This document shows positions 12,427 to 23,592 of a stretch of DNA of 64,000 nt, piece by piece. Made by a program: the position numbers and the translations under genes. This DNA comes from Thuidium tamariscinum (lineage: Eukaryota > Streptophyta > Bryopsida > Hypnales > Thuidiaceae): positions 10,051,001 to 10,115,000 of the forward strand of contig OX344754.2 in assembly GCA_947034885.2 (NCBI GenBank), in the 5' to 3' direction. Under the pieces are notes generated by a model. It ran no database searches and was not told the DNA's origin. It saw nothing but the letters and a program-made list of their open reading frames with translations. Position 1 is the first letter of the stretch; each line of letters opens with the position of its first letter.

Positions 12427-12600
12427 CACTTCCTTCCAAGCACATGCACAGGTGCTTAAGACATGTTCACAACACTGTCTATGGCCACGTAGAAGTACAG
12501 AGGCCTCCCAAAACGTGCCATGGGAATAGGAAAGACAAATAACAGGAGAGTTGGCAGTACTATGAAATTGAGAACGGCTACTAGCTTCTAAAATGAACAC
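12427..12600 (-). CDS. Possible upstream exon of the methyltransferase gene
   Basis: An open frame on - ends in TCACAWKEV-like codons followed by a GTATCT donor at 12426, in the same phase as the next exon at 12282. It is Cys-rich (RQCCEHVLSTCACAW). Its 5' limit is unclear, and it starts only about 110 bp beyond the stop of the upstream gene. Support is splice phase and position only. Confidence 0.35.
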
Positions 12601-12714
12601 AAGTGGAAAGCCCTTGAAGTAAGCAGCCTCTTGAACGACTTCCCTTCACCATAGGGGAGCCGTGCGCCAAATCTCTTCGGGGGCGGTCCTCCTCAGCAAG
12701 GCAAAGGAAATGCC

Positions 12715-15700
12715 TCACTTCTTTGTTACCTTGCCCTTTTTCGGTGGCGGTGCAGCGACTGCTGTGTCGGGATCTGCGGCCAGTGAAGACTTTTGACCTT
12801 GCTTGCCAGATCGCTGGGGTCTAGGAAGCGTGGGGGGAGGTGCCAACGTCTTTCCTAATCGAGTCTTGGTACCCTTACCTGAACCACCAGACTCCTCCAG
12901 AGGACTCTTCTCATCCTCAGTCGTTTCAATCGGTTGTACAGTAGTCTTTTTCTCTGCAAAGGAAGAAGATGTGGAAAAGGAGTATTACTCCCAGTGCTTG
13001 CAAACGGTGCATTCCACTACAAGGACTGAAGTGAACACATTAGAAGTGGTTGAGGTAAGCGGTACCTGTGGCTGCTGTCCTACTCTTGTACACCAAAGGA
13101 CTGACCGCTGAAGGGGGAGCATCAACAGTTGGGGTCTCCAACTCCGGTGAATCCTTCTGCACTACCGCGTCAAACTGCGCATAAGGGTCATCCTTTTCTT
13201 CTTTAAGTTCTTCTTTAAGAACTATAGGGCCCACAATGTCTGCTGGGCTAGAAGGTGCTTGCTGTGAAGTCCCATCCACCTACAACAGTCCAAAGCAAGC
13301 GAGGAGGAAGTAAAATCAGGAAAGGAAGGTGTAGAACTTTTTCCACAAGTAAAATAGACAAGCATTATAATGTAGAAGGAATAATCACGCACCTTTTCAA
13401 TCTCAGGCACAGGCACGGCATCAAGAACGGCTTGCTCTTCATTAGGGAGGAGGGCATCTCTCTCCAACAGAATCAGGGAAGAACCAAGGTCTTCCACGTC
13501 GCTCGTGTTCTCAACTAGAGGGCTCTCTGCACCAACATTGTCCGACATGTTAGGGAGTGTTGCAGACGCTTCCAGGTTGTTGGAGACTGTCGTTACGTAA
13601 GCAACCTGTGATTGAGTGGAACCAGGAGTTTGCATGGGAGACCTCGCCCTGAATTCGGATGTCCACGTCTGAGAGGAGCGATGTGCCGGTGGTAGGGAAC
13701 CAATGTCTGCAGCATCTACCATGCACTTTGAAAACGTGCTTCCAGATGCAGAAGCTGTTGGAGCTCTTTGGCCAATCGGAAGAGAACCTGAACCTAGCAT
13801 ACAACATAGAAAAAATTTAAAGGCAGTATTGTTTATAGTGGGAACAGCATAGGAACGAGTCAAGTAAGGCAAATGAGAAGTAGAAGGTGTAATTGAACTC
13901 ACCACTGCAATGTACTATGTTCATAGCAGCAGCAGTGACGTGGGATTCCATTTTCATCGCTTCCGTAGCACCTTCAAGGCAGACAGAGTCACGAGTCGCG
14001 CCACTTGCATCTTCCTTTTGTAGAGTGGAGAAGCCACATGCTTTCAGCCACATAGGGTGCACACGTCCGCAATCCAACACAGCACAGTCGGAGGTGTCTT
14101 TAAACCACACCGCAGCACACCACGAATGGTATAGGTGATGGCAACTGCAGATGAGGGCATGCCAAAACGGGAAGCCCTCCAAACACACAGCACAATTTGA
14201 AGGCACAGGAAAGACGCCAAATTCAGTAGTACAGGTACTTTCGGAAATAGAAAGAGGCAGTGGATTTGGGTGCATGAAGCACCTGAGCTCGCCAGCAGCT
14301 CTGATCTGACAGCAGCGCTGACAAGTAGCGTTTGGAGCCCTTCAATCGGCTCAACACCTCCTCATGTGCATGCTCAAGTTGCGTCTTCTTAGCTTGTAAC
14401 ACTCTGAGGTCCTTGACATTGTTTCGGAGCATGTCATGCATAGGTCCATCGCCAACAACCTGCAAGCCGAACTCGAAGGACTCGTCAGCAGAAAGGAGCT
14501 CGTATTGGTCTCCAAACTTTGCAAACTGCTTGATCAGCTGCTCAACCATACCGGAACAGAAAGAGCATTCTTTCTCCAATTCCGGAAGCTTGAGGAAAAG
14601 AGAATCCACATCTGATTGTAGGGCCTCAACATTTTGCTCCACTTTGCTCACAACTGCATCCATGTCGGCATTTCTGGAGTACAGCCCACAAGGTATCGTT
14701 AGTTTTCTGTGCTTGAAAGTAATTGTAGCAGTTCTAGGTGGCAAAGAGGACATCTTCAAGAAGGCATTGTATTTAGTAAAGCAGCACCCATGAACTGCAG
14801 ACCCACAAGAACGACAGAGAAGTTGGGAATGAAAGAAACCTGGAAGCTAGCATGTCAAAATCCAGCGATGGCATCGTGGAGGTAGACTTCGGTGCCTTCT
14901 TGTCGTCATTCGGCAGCAAAATGGGTGGAGGGTGCTTGAATCCCCCCCGTGTCTCTGGTTGCACAACACCTGCACCCGTCTCCTTCAGGAAGCTCTGAAG
15001 ATCATGCTCCACATCGACATCCTTGTCACCCGAAGCGTGGAGGCGTTTAAGCCAGGTCCTCACTCTCGTTGTGTAATTCAGTTGTTGCACTTGATTAGTC
15101 TCAGCAGCAAATTCAGCCCAATCCACATCCTCTCGTCTAACGTGGTGGAAAACCCAACCAATAGCGAACTCCTTTGCAACGTGGTTGGGGGCAAATTCCT
15201 TCTGGTAACATACACAGTATAGGTCCTCTACCTGCTGCCGATCTTCGCTAGAAAGCTTGTCCGCCAGATTGTATCCATTTCGACCTTTCTCTACGCCAAA
15301 GACGGCCTCAACTTCATGAATAGGGATGTTCTTACCAATTTTGAGCTTGTGTGGATTCATGCCCACATTCTTCAACTTGAACTGCTTGTGGAAGTCTTCC
15401 TTGCTCAACCGACGAGGAGGCAACTTAGGAGCGGTTTTGAGGTCTGAAAGCGCCCTCTTACACTCTTGCTTGGTGTAGAGCTTCTTCCCTTTCTTTTATC
15501 TCTGCACAGAATTTCAAGAATGGTGTAAATTACAAGTGGGGTCACTCCCACAGCAAAGGATAAAACCATCACAATGGAAAGCATAGCTCTATATTACAAG
15601 AGGACATTATAGGGGCATTCACTCTAAAGCAGTAGCAGTCTTCCCTAGAACAAGTCAGTACCTTGAAGGACTACTTGAATGCATACGTGTCCAAGACCGC

Positions 15701-16579
15701 AGTCTTTGGGAGTGCATACTAGTACCCATTGAGTCTTATAAGTACTGGAAAAGTGATTGGACGAAGTGCTACAATGTACTCAATTGGTCCTATTAGGCAA
15801 TCTGAAGCCCACCCTATACCCTAAACCCAGAATTATATGAAAACCTTCCCAAATACTTGTAAGACAGGGTAAGAATGCACTCCATGGACACTCACCTTGT
15901 TACCGGAAGCCTTCCCTGGGGAGGACTCTTCATCTTCTTCTCCTTTAGAGGGGTAGGATGAGTCACCCGAGTTCGCCTGCCTTGGCCTTTTTCCTTTGGA
16001 CTGTTGTGTGCGTGCAGAAATAGGAGACTAAGAAGGTGCTTTCGAACCTTTCAGAAGCGGTCGGCGTTTGTCTTTGACATCAGTCACTGTGCAAGCCTGA
16101 ATTCCACCCTTCTATCTCTTGTGCATCACCGGTGACGCTCCTTGCTTCGCAGCATCCCCATCTTCAACATTGACGTCGTTCACGTCGTGTACGTCCTCTT
16201 CTTCGTCCTCTCAAGTGCGTACACTATTCTCGTCTCCCCGAGAAGGTTTGCTCCAGATGGGATCTCCATTCTTGTCAAAACCAGATGGGTTGGCAGACTT
16301 AGATTGCCTCGCCCTCCCGGCTATTGTACCAGCCCCGCCTGCAGCCCCTTGACCCTTCTTCAATGCAGCCGTGGAAGGTCTGGGGGAAGAATGTGAATTC
16401 ACTGATTTCAAAGCCTTCTTCGCAGTATTAGCCGGCTGCCCCGCCTCGTCATCTGAGAGGTCCACCCTCCGTCCCCCTTTCGGAGCGTCTTTCGTACTCC
16501 GTGGCTGTTGGGCGTGGGCTTCATCACGCAAACCTCCTAAGGCCACAAGTTTTCTCTTAGTAGATTTGGAGGCGTCCAT
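12715..16579 (-). pseudogene. Zinc-finger/coiled-coil gene, seven exons, with nonsense codons
   Basis: Exons in coding order: 16579-15896, 15501-14840, 14673-14283, about 14275-13903, 13793-13393, 13279-13066 and 12953-12715. Phases agree at every join except between exons 3 and 4, where the frame shifts by one with no room for a normal intron. Exon 1 encodes a basic, disordered region (MDASKSTKRK..) and has TGA at 16213-16211, TAG at 16114-16112 and TAG at 16030-16028. Exon 2 encodes MPPRRLSKEDFHKQFKLKN and a helical domain, with a possible TAA at 15498-15496 beside its acceptor. Exon 3 is a long coiled coil. Exon 4 has a RING/PHD-like zinc finger: CAVC, then CSCHHLYHSWC, CAVLDC, VHPMW. Exons 5-7 are low complexity with a basic C-terminus. 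I do not recognise a named family; the HPxW finger resembles transposon-linked plant proteins. Confidence 0.65.
15502..15895 (-). other. Intron 1 of the zinc-finger gene
   Basis: Donor GTGAGT at 15895-15890 and acceptor CTGTGCAG at 15509-15502. It holds one AGTACT word near 15750 and no coding content. Confidence 0.55.
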
Positions 16580-17650
16580 GTGTGGAACACTGGATTCTGT
16601 AAAAATCACAAAGAGAAATATGAAGGCTTCAGGAAACAAGAGAGGCTACAAACTTGTCCAAAGCGAAGAATTTGTTGGCACTCACACGTGACCTCTAGCA
16701 AGTAGTGGGAAGGGAAGTCCTTCTTATCTTATGAAAGACAAAAAGTACTGAGGGCCCTTGTCCAAATAGTACTACAGTTAAGACATAGGAGACGAGGTAG
16801 TGCTTCGATTGTGGAGGTAATAGCATAGGCGAAAATGGCATGTCCTGACACCGTTGGAGAGGACAGTAACTTCTACTCGTAGGAGTACGCATTCTTAACT
16901 TGGAAGTGGAGAGTGTCCACTATGCTTCTACAATATAAAGCAAATCACCACCAATTTGTCGTTGAGTACTAATAGCGAATTCGTAGGATTCCGCGGAGAA
17001 GGTGTTTTAGTGCTATTCGTCTGCGAAGAGTATTAGTTTTCACAAGTACTGCTGTGCACTAGCTATTACAGGAGTGGCTGTATTGGAAAGAGTCAGTCTG
17101 GTAGGGCCTAGATAGGTATCTGTAATTGGAAGAGTTCAGCATTTGCAGTGAGTGACGCACACTTGGGTGTAGTACTAAATTCGAGTCCTAGGTGTACGTA
17201 AAATGTAGAAACACGCAGTCATTGTCTTACATGGAAAACTAAGTAGGCACGGGTTTATAAAATTGAAGCACTGCAACGCTAGAGAGTGTAGACATGTCCA
17301 CAGAATAGGGTCTCACAAATGAAAGAAGAGAAAGACGCTGAAGTAATTCAGTCCTAAGTGCTAGAGGGAACTGCATCAGATGTGTAGAAGATTACTTGGA
17401 GGCATTCCACACATAAGATGTCCTACACAGTACGAGGGAAGGTGACATCATGTTTATTCTATTGGCAGCTACAGCGTCAAAGTGGGCAGAGGAGTAGGAA
17501 AATGACATGAAAATACCAAGAGTACTTCTTCTACAAATCACAGGACTCCGAGAGTAATGTAACTGGATTGCAAGAAAAAGAAGACTGATAACTCAGAAGT
17601 CACGTATTGTAAAGAGCGCCATGCAAGGCTAATGTTTATTAAAGAAGTTA
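16580..17650. other. Spacer rich in AGTACT, between two minus-strand genes
   Basis: No coding exon is supported. It contains about six AGTACT palindromes (near 16743, 16769, 16967, 17045, 17174 and 17520), a density far above the host regions. It is the upstream side of the zinc-finger gene, so its promoter should lie here. Confidence 0.4.
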
Positions 17651-18112
17651 CTACATTTTAGCCACTAAGGGCGAAGGTCTCTCTGATTCACCTGGAGAAC
17701 GTGTAGGAAGATTTCCTAATCCATGCCTACATCTTTCAAGGGTAGCATCCCACCCCTGATCTAATTCCTCAACCAAAGATTGGTAACGAATTCTACCCCT
17801 CTTACGTCGGGAAATGGTAGGTTCATCCTCCGTAAGTCGTATAGTGCATAATGTAGATGGTAATGTCAATTGTTTCCCCTCAAACTCAGACATCACACCC
17901 TTGGTCTGATTTGTGGTAGGAATACAATTTCCAAGACCGTCCGAAACAGACTTAGCAATTTTCTTCTGTGAAGGCACTTTGGCTGCGGACTGCAATACAT
18001 TGTGCGTAGCCACCTTGTCACCGAAATCTGGGGTACGAGGCCTACGTTGAATTCTCCTATGCAGCGAAGCAGCTTTGAGAACTTTCTGCCTCTGCATTTC
18101 GGAGGGATATTC
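17651..18112 (-). CDS. Basic hypothetical protein, probably a last exon
   Basis: An open exon of 154 codons follows a good acceptor (GGTTTAG at 18119-18113) and ends at TAG. The first internal Met is at 18097. The product is basic, with KKIAK, RRKRGRIRYQS and a Pro/Ser-rich end, and has no motif I recognise. It lies on the same strand as the two genes below it and has similar base composition. Upstream exons are not identified. Confidence 0.4.
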   Translation of the reverse strand, partial: EYPSEMQRQKVLKAASLHRRIQRRPRTPDFGDKVATHNVLQSAAKVPSQKKIAKSVSDGLGNCIPTTNQTKGVMSEFEGKQLTLPSTLCTIRLTEDEPTISRRKRGRIRYQSLVEELDQGWDATLERCRHGLGNLPTRSPGESERPSPLVAKM

Positions 18113-18555
18113 CTAAACCGAAAAAGAGGACAACAAACGTAATTGATCCTTCATATAAGCCCCAATTTCGAAGCCTAAATTGTGAAAGCAATAAGGACCC
18201 ACGGAACACTAAGACATGCATTACGACTTCAAGCTACACGCGACTATTCCTTGCGCATGGTGCTTCTCAAATGGCATTGCACAAAATGAGTAGGAGGCTT
18301 GGATGAATAGGAATATTGACTGGTAGTAGCTGATCTTTGGATCCTCAAGCCTCCTACTTGTGCAAGGGGGAAGACTAAACCTCTGGTGCCTCTTGCACTG
18401 TCGAGAACTACTCCCACCGCTAATCCCAAAGCACCCTCTTTGTCGCCTGTATATCCCTTCCGGCTTCCGGGGAAGACCTCCTGCCTCGCAACGCCAAACG
18501 CCACCCCCGTGACGATGAAGGGAAGACCCTAAACCTTCAATTCTTCTCCCTCTAG

Positions 18556-18999
18556 TGCCAAAGCTGCCCTCTTCCCTTCCACATTGAAACCTTCAACTCT
18601 TGCATTGTCAATCGCCCGGGATTTGCAACGCCTCGCTCTGATGCCAATGCAACTGTAAACCCTAAAGCAAAACCGTGGAAAGCTCACCCTCACCAGGAAG
18701 CCATTGTCAGAATTGCACAGAAGAAATTGCAATCCTCCAAGGTGCAGCAAAAACAAAGTTGTCAGCTGACATTCAAAATCAGTGAAAGCCCTGACATCTC
18801 GGGAGTCGTTGAAGTGCTGACGGCGGCTCCCCTCATTACTGTCATCAAACCACATCATGCCACTTGTCGCGATGGATGCAAGGGTCTTTTGAAATCAACG
18901 GTCCACATCGCGAGTGCCATGCTGTCGTGCAGTCCTCGTAGGACTCGTAGTACTGGCAGTCCTATGTTGGAAAACCACGATTTTGAGACAAAATCGTGA
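18556..18999 (+). CDS. Possible exon, unrecognised
   Basis: An open frame follows a plausible acceptor (CCCTCTAG) and runs to TGA at 18999. It includes EAIVRIAQKKLQSSK and DISGVVEVLTAAPLITVI. An overlapping minus-strand frame is also open, so the coding strand is uncertain. It may be a gene fragment captured near the end of the putative large transposon. Confidence 0.2.
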   Translation, partial: CQSCPLPFHIETFNSCIVNRPGFATPRSDANATVNPKAKPWKAHPHQEAIVRIAQKKLQSSKVQQKQSCQLTFKISESPDISGVVEVLTAAPLITVIKPHHATCRDGCKGLLKSTVHIASAMLSCSPRRTRSTGSPMLENHDFETKS

Positions 19000-19020
19000 A
19001 GTGTTTCTTGCAACAGCCCC
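18976..19020 (+). mobile_element. Family-A-type terminal repeat, right end of the left block
   Basis: GAAGTGTTTCTTGCAACAGCC matches the right end of the complete MITEs at 39809 and 40893 (GTAAGTGTTTCTTGCAACGACC) apart from a few bases. It is preceded by a perfect hairpin, CACGATTTTG-AGA-CAAAATCGTG (18976-18998). Higher-GC gene-bearing DNA stops exactly here and AT-rich DNA begins. Confidence 0.6.
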
Positions 19021-21752
19021 TTTCAACATTTATACTCAAAACCTAGATCAATACAGTCAAACAAAAGATATAAAAAGAATAGCACAAAGTGTTTAATATT
19101 GCCTAGTGTTGAAAAACATACTATTTAGGAAAAGTATTGATGCTCTCATTATTAAATATTTTGCATTTTTAATAAATCAACGAAAATCATAATTTTGACC
19201 AATCAAAAAAAATTTCAAATCCTAAAAATAGAAATTATATTTTTAGTAAATTTTTGAAGTTATATCTTCAAAATTCATTTGAAGAGAATCTAAAAATAAT
19301 TTTTTAATTTTGACCATATAGATACTTTCTAATTTTTGTGCTTTACATTATCTTCTTTGGTGCTAACTTCAAGAAAGTCATAGAGCTTGTATTTTATAAC
19401 ACATTTGTATTTTGTGCTAATCCCTTGGGCTTTTAGGGGTTAATTTAGACTTGAATTGTTTGCACCTAATATTTACATACATATATTCATATATAATATA
19501 TAATCAACATTTAGTAAGATTTTATTCAACTTCAAACTCTTGTAAACATCAAAATGTAGTACTTTATGAATTTAGAGGCTAAGGTAGATTTAAATAAGCC
19601 AATATTCAATATACAATACAATTCAAAATAAACAATAGATCTCTAATTATATGAATTAATAAAACATATAATTACTAAAAGTCAAATTATATGCAACTAA
19701 ACAAAGATGCAATTGCAATATTAATTTGAATTTCTTTGAGGGAATGTAAATTTTTTCCATTTAGTTGTCCAACTCAAAAGTTATGCATCCCAAAGTTTGT
19801 AAATAAGGTAGATGTACCCATTACTAACACATGCCTCATCAACAATAAATAGGGTATCCTATTCCAAACAAGATTGGAATGGATTTCCGTTTTCTCCTTG
19901 AAATGTATGTCTCTATACTTTTTCAAGGCTTGGACCAATAAGTTAATGACAAATAAGTGAGCATAAATGTAAGAAGCAATTAGTAGGAAAGTATTCTTGA
20001 ATGATGGAAATTGGATGACTTTAGATGTTGGTTATAGACCAAGTCCAACTTTTGCCTTTCAAAATAATAGTAATTTTCAATTCAAGAGATAAAATTACCA
20101 AATTTTTGCAATCCCCATTATTTTTGTCAAATGCATCTTAAAAAATATTTGCTTTACCTTGCACTACCCTGGATTATATCCAAATGTTCTTATTTTATTG
20201 GCTATGGGTACATCGACCTTATAACAAACAACTATGGAGCAACATATGCAAAATTCTTTTTCTACTTCTAAATTTTGGCAAATATATAACTCACATAACA
20301 TAGGATAGAACTACTACAAAACAACTAAATGGAATGCAAATTACTCATAGATGAGATGAAGTCTGTTGATTCCTTACTCTTTAGTAGATAAGGTCTATCC
20401 AACATTCTTCTGAATTTGAATGCTATAATCTTATAATCTACAATACAATAGTATCGATAAGTATTCGTATACTTTAAAAATTGCCATAATAATTGAGCAA
20501 ATGCATTATTTTTCAAAAACTTTTGGACATATTCAAGTGCAAATGAATAGCTTATATAAAATGATTCCTCAAATTTCTTAAAACAAATAGTTATCTTTTA
20601 AAAAAATTATCAAATTTCTAAGAAAAAAACAATGAATACATAGAGAAAAAAAGATTTCAAGGTTATGTAATAAGTAGAATGACAATTTTTTTCAAAATAG
20701 TCCAATGAAAAATTCCAAAATTTTGAATTTTTTAAAAGAAATATTACTAACTAAAATACAACTCCAAGTAGTTATTTATTTTATGATTCACTCCAAAAAT
20801 CTTCAAAATTCCATGAAAAATTATGCACATATATATAAAACACTATTCAAATTTCAACAATTTTTTTTATGATTTTTAGAAAAAACTATATAAACTATGA
20901 ATACTTGGAGTCAATATATTAGTCCATAATATTTCACTCAATAAAATTTCAATATTCATAAAATCCATACCAGAAAATCTTGAAAAGAACTGTCATCCCA
21001 CTCACTAAAGAATCTTGAAATAAATTTACTTGTATTTTAAAAAAAATCACTAAATAAATTTGATAAAATTCTTAGAACATTAAAAAAAACTCAAAAATAA
21101 TTTGAAAATTTATTCCATGCAAATGAGTTGTTTGTACCATAACACATCCAAATTTTGTTAAATGTCTCAAATTGTTCAATTAGCTATGGCAGTATAAAAA
21201 ACATTTTGAGAGCACTACATGTAGTCAAAATTTCTAAATGTTTTTCCATACATCCCTATAGCAGTTAACTACAATTTTGTACAAATAAATTAAATCTATG
21301 TATTTATTCATTTTATGGGTACAGCATAGTCTTCATGAATGAGCGGTAAAATGCTACTGTAACTGACACATTCTGTGAACAAGAGTCCTCTTAAGAATTG
21401 TGTGACTGGAATTTGGCTAACAAAGCAGTCTTCACAAACACACCATAGAATCAAAAGACTTCAAGAATATGTCTGTTCCAAAACAATGCTGAGACTTAAA
21501 CCAATGTAAAACAAACAGAACAATACAAAGAACAGAAACCAAATCACCATTGAAATGAGAGGTCAAGGAGTCGGTGCTGCCTACAAGTTTTACTCTTTCA
21601 TGAAGAGCACACAAATGAGTGCAAGCGAACATATCTGCCAAATTTGTAAACGCCATTGCAAATTGATCTCATTACAGTGGTCCTGAGAATTTTCTGTACA
21701 AGAAAACTGCTTAACAAGCTTGCTTAATCCGCCCAAACGTTGGAGTCTTGGC
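19021..21752. other. AT-rich intergenic DNA
   Basis: Only short AT-driven frames. No gene, RNA or clear repeat recognised in 2.7 kb, apart from the probable FAX 3' UTR at the right end. Confidence 0.6.
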
Positions 21753-23592
21753 TCAGTGAGCAGTTCGCACAATTCCATGAATATATCCTCCTGCCATAAC
21801 CAAAGAGAACAAAGAGACAACTCCTGCCGGAAATACCTTTCCAGACTCCAAGTACCGAGAGCCCATGATGAACAACAAAAGACCCGAGATTCCTGCCAAG
21901 TGCAAAAGCCGAAATTAATCACAGTTTGCACAATTTCAATACTATGAGAGTCTTTTCACAAAGATGGAAGACCATGCTTCTGCAAAAAAAATTTGTGGGT
22001 AGAGGCAAAGGAAGGGTGGTGAAATGTGGAAAGCATAATTGAACAATGAAGTAGTCGGGTGACAATTATGGTAAAGGTATCTTTGTATAAAAAAGATCCT
22101 AAACTTTGTAGCTGTTTTAGGGTTTAGGGTTCCTATGTCTATCTTCGGGAATACATTAGTTGCCAGGCCAGTGGACTTACCAAGGCCGATGACGGAAGCC
22201 AAAACAGGATTCGAAGGGAGGTTCAGAAAGACGTAATAAAGGATGGACGCTGATCCTCCACCAGCCATGAGGGATTTGCTGCTCCCACTTTTCGCAAATC
22301 CCATGATTCCTCCAACTGCGAAGGACACCACAGAAACAGTCCAATTCAAATCCTCTCGTCAACAACAATAACGTCATGGAAGAAGAAGACGTTACCTGCA
22401 AAATAGAATTGCCTGAAATGGTAGTTCCAAGCTTTTCCCTTCAGTGGAAACAATCGATTGCTTGCGCACAGAATTTCGAGATACTATCAGCACATTCGTC
22501 ATCGTAAAGTCAAATTCTCGACAAAAGATGCAATAGGTTTCTGTCCACTAAAAAAACGCTCAAAAAATGTAACAATGATATTAAGAAATGACGAGAGAGA
22601 GAGAAACAGGCGTGCAGTGCTATCAGTAATCAAACCCTAAGCTACGAATCCACAGTTGTGGATATTTCGCAAAGAGCAACCCAGGGTTTTGCAGAACAGG
22701 ACAGATTCCGATAAGAAGCTACAATAGGTTCTCGCTCACAAGAAAAATGCTCAAGAACTGCAAAAATGAAGCTCAAATTTCAAGTGAGAATCATTCCTGA
22801 GTGAAAAACCCTAAACCACGGATCCCAGATGCTCACTGTCGCTGCTTCGGAAAGGGCAACCCAAGATATCCTAATCCGCGACTGATTACCCCGCAAGAGT
22901 GCAGCACGAAATCAAGATTCAACTGGATCCCGATAACGAAGAAATGCGAAACAAATGAAAAACGGCTGCTCAAGAAACTGAGAGAAAACACGGCTGAACA
23001 TCGAACCCTAAGCCATGGATCCCAGGTTCTCACATTCGCTGCTTCAGATAGCGACCTAGGATTTGCAAAATGTGTCAGCGACATCAATGTTGCAAGCAAT
23101 TGAGCGATAGATTGAAGCACCTCCAACGAGAATGGCATACGCCAGCGTGAGCTTCTGCGCCATGGACAACCCGGCTTTCTTCTTTTTCTCTCCGTCTCCT
23201 TCCCCTTCGCTGCCATCGCCGCGGCCACCTCCACCACTACCGCCATTGTCGTCTCCACGGCCATTACCTCCGCCATCGCCTCCATCGAGCTCGGGCACTT
23301 GCACATCCTCAAGGACGAGACCTTCCTCGGCCGTGGCGCGTGGGGTTTGGAACTTTCTCTGGAAATCGGCGAAGGCAGGATTCGCAGTGGACTTCAGAGT
23401 GCCGGAGGTTTGGTATTGTTTGCCAAATGCTGAGATTCCATAGCTAGCTACCAAAGTCCGGGAGCTCCTCCGCTTAGAACCATTCTTGTGCACCAACAGA
23501 GATGACGAAAGAGACGGCAAAAAGACAGGGGATCCAAGCCAAGAGAGCGATGGGGAAACTGTTACAGCAGGCGTGCAGCAAGAGAGCGCCAT
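21753..23592 (-). CDS. FAX-family plastid fatty acid exporter (Tmemb_14)
   Basis: Exons in coding order: 23592-23121, 22315-22181 and 21892-21753. They join in phase to 248 aa plus TGA. Residues 1-50 are Ser/Leu/Arg-rich and poor in acidic residues, like a chloroplast transit peptide. Residues 103-135 are a Gly/Asp-rich linker. Next come KKKKAGLSMAQKLTLAYAIL and the Tmemb_14 domain with GGIMGFAKSGSSKSLMAGG, ASILYYV, LPSNPVLAS, GKVFPAGVVS and GGYIHGI. In Arabidopsis, plastid FAX proteins sit in the inner envelope and export free fatty acids for ER lipid synthesis; a Gly-rich stretch before the domain is known from FAX3. An in-frame ATG at 23802 could add 70 residues. Intron 2 contains a TTTAGGGTTTAGGG telo-box-like word near 22116. 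Confidence 0.9.
22316..23120 (-). other. Intron 1 of the FAX-like gene
   Basis: Donor GTGCTT at 23120 and acceptor TTCGCAG at 22316. It holds several imperfect repeats of a CCCTAA..GGATCCCAG segment (near 22630, 22807 and 23008), suggesting local duplication inside the intron. No coding content. Confidence 0.5.

Noticed and set aside
12803-13111. + frame opposite the last exons of the zinc-finger gene
   Set aside because: Antisense shadow; the minus strand has phase-consistent exons here.
18244-18858. Two minus-strand frames near the right end of the left block
   Set aside because: No motif, no confirmed splice link to 17651-18112, and an overlapping + frame is at least as plausible.
23132-23443. 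Pro/Ser-rich + frame
   Set aside because: Antisense of the Gly-rich linker of the FAX-like protein.
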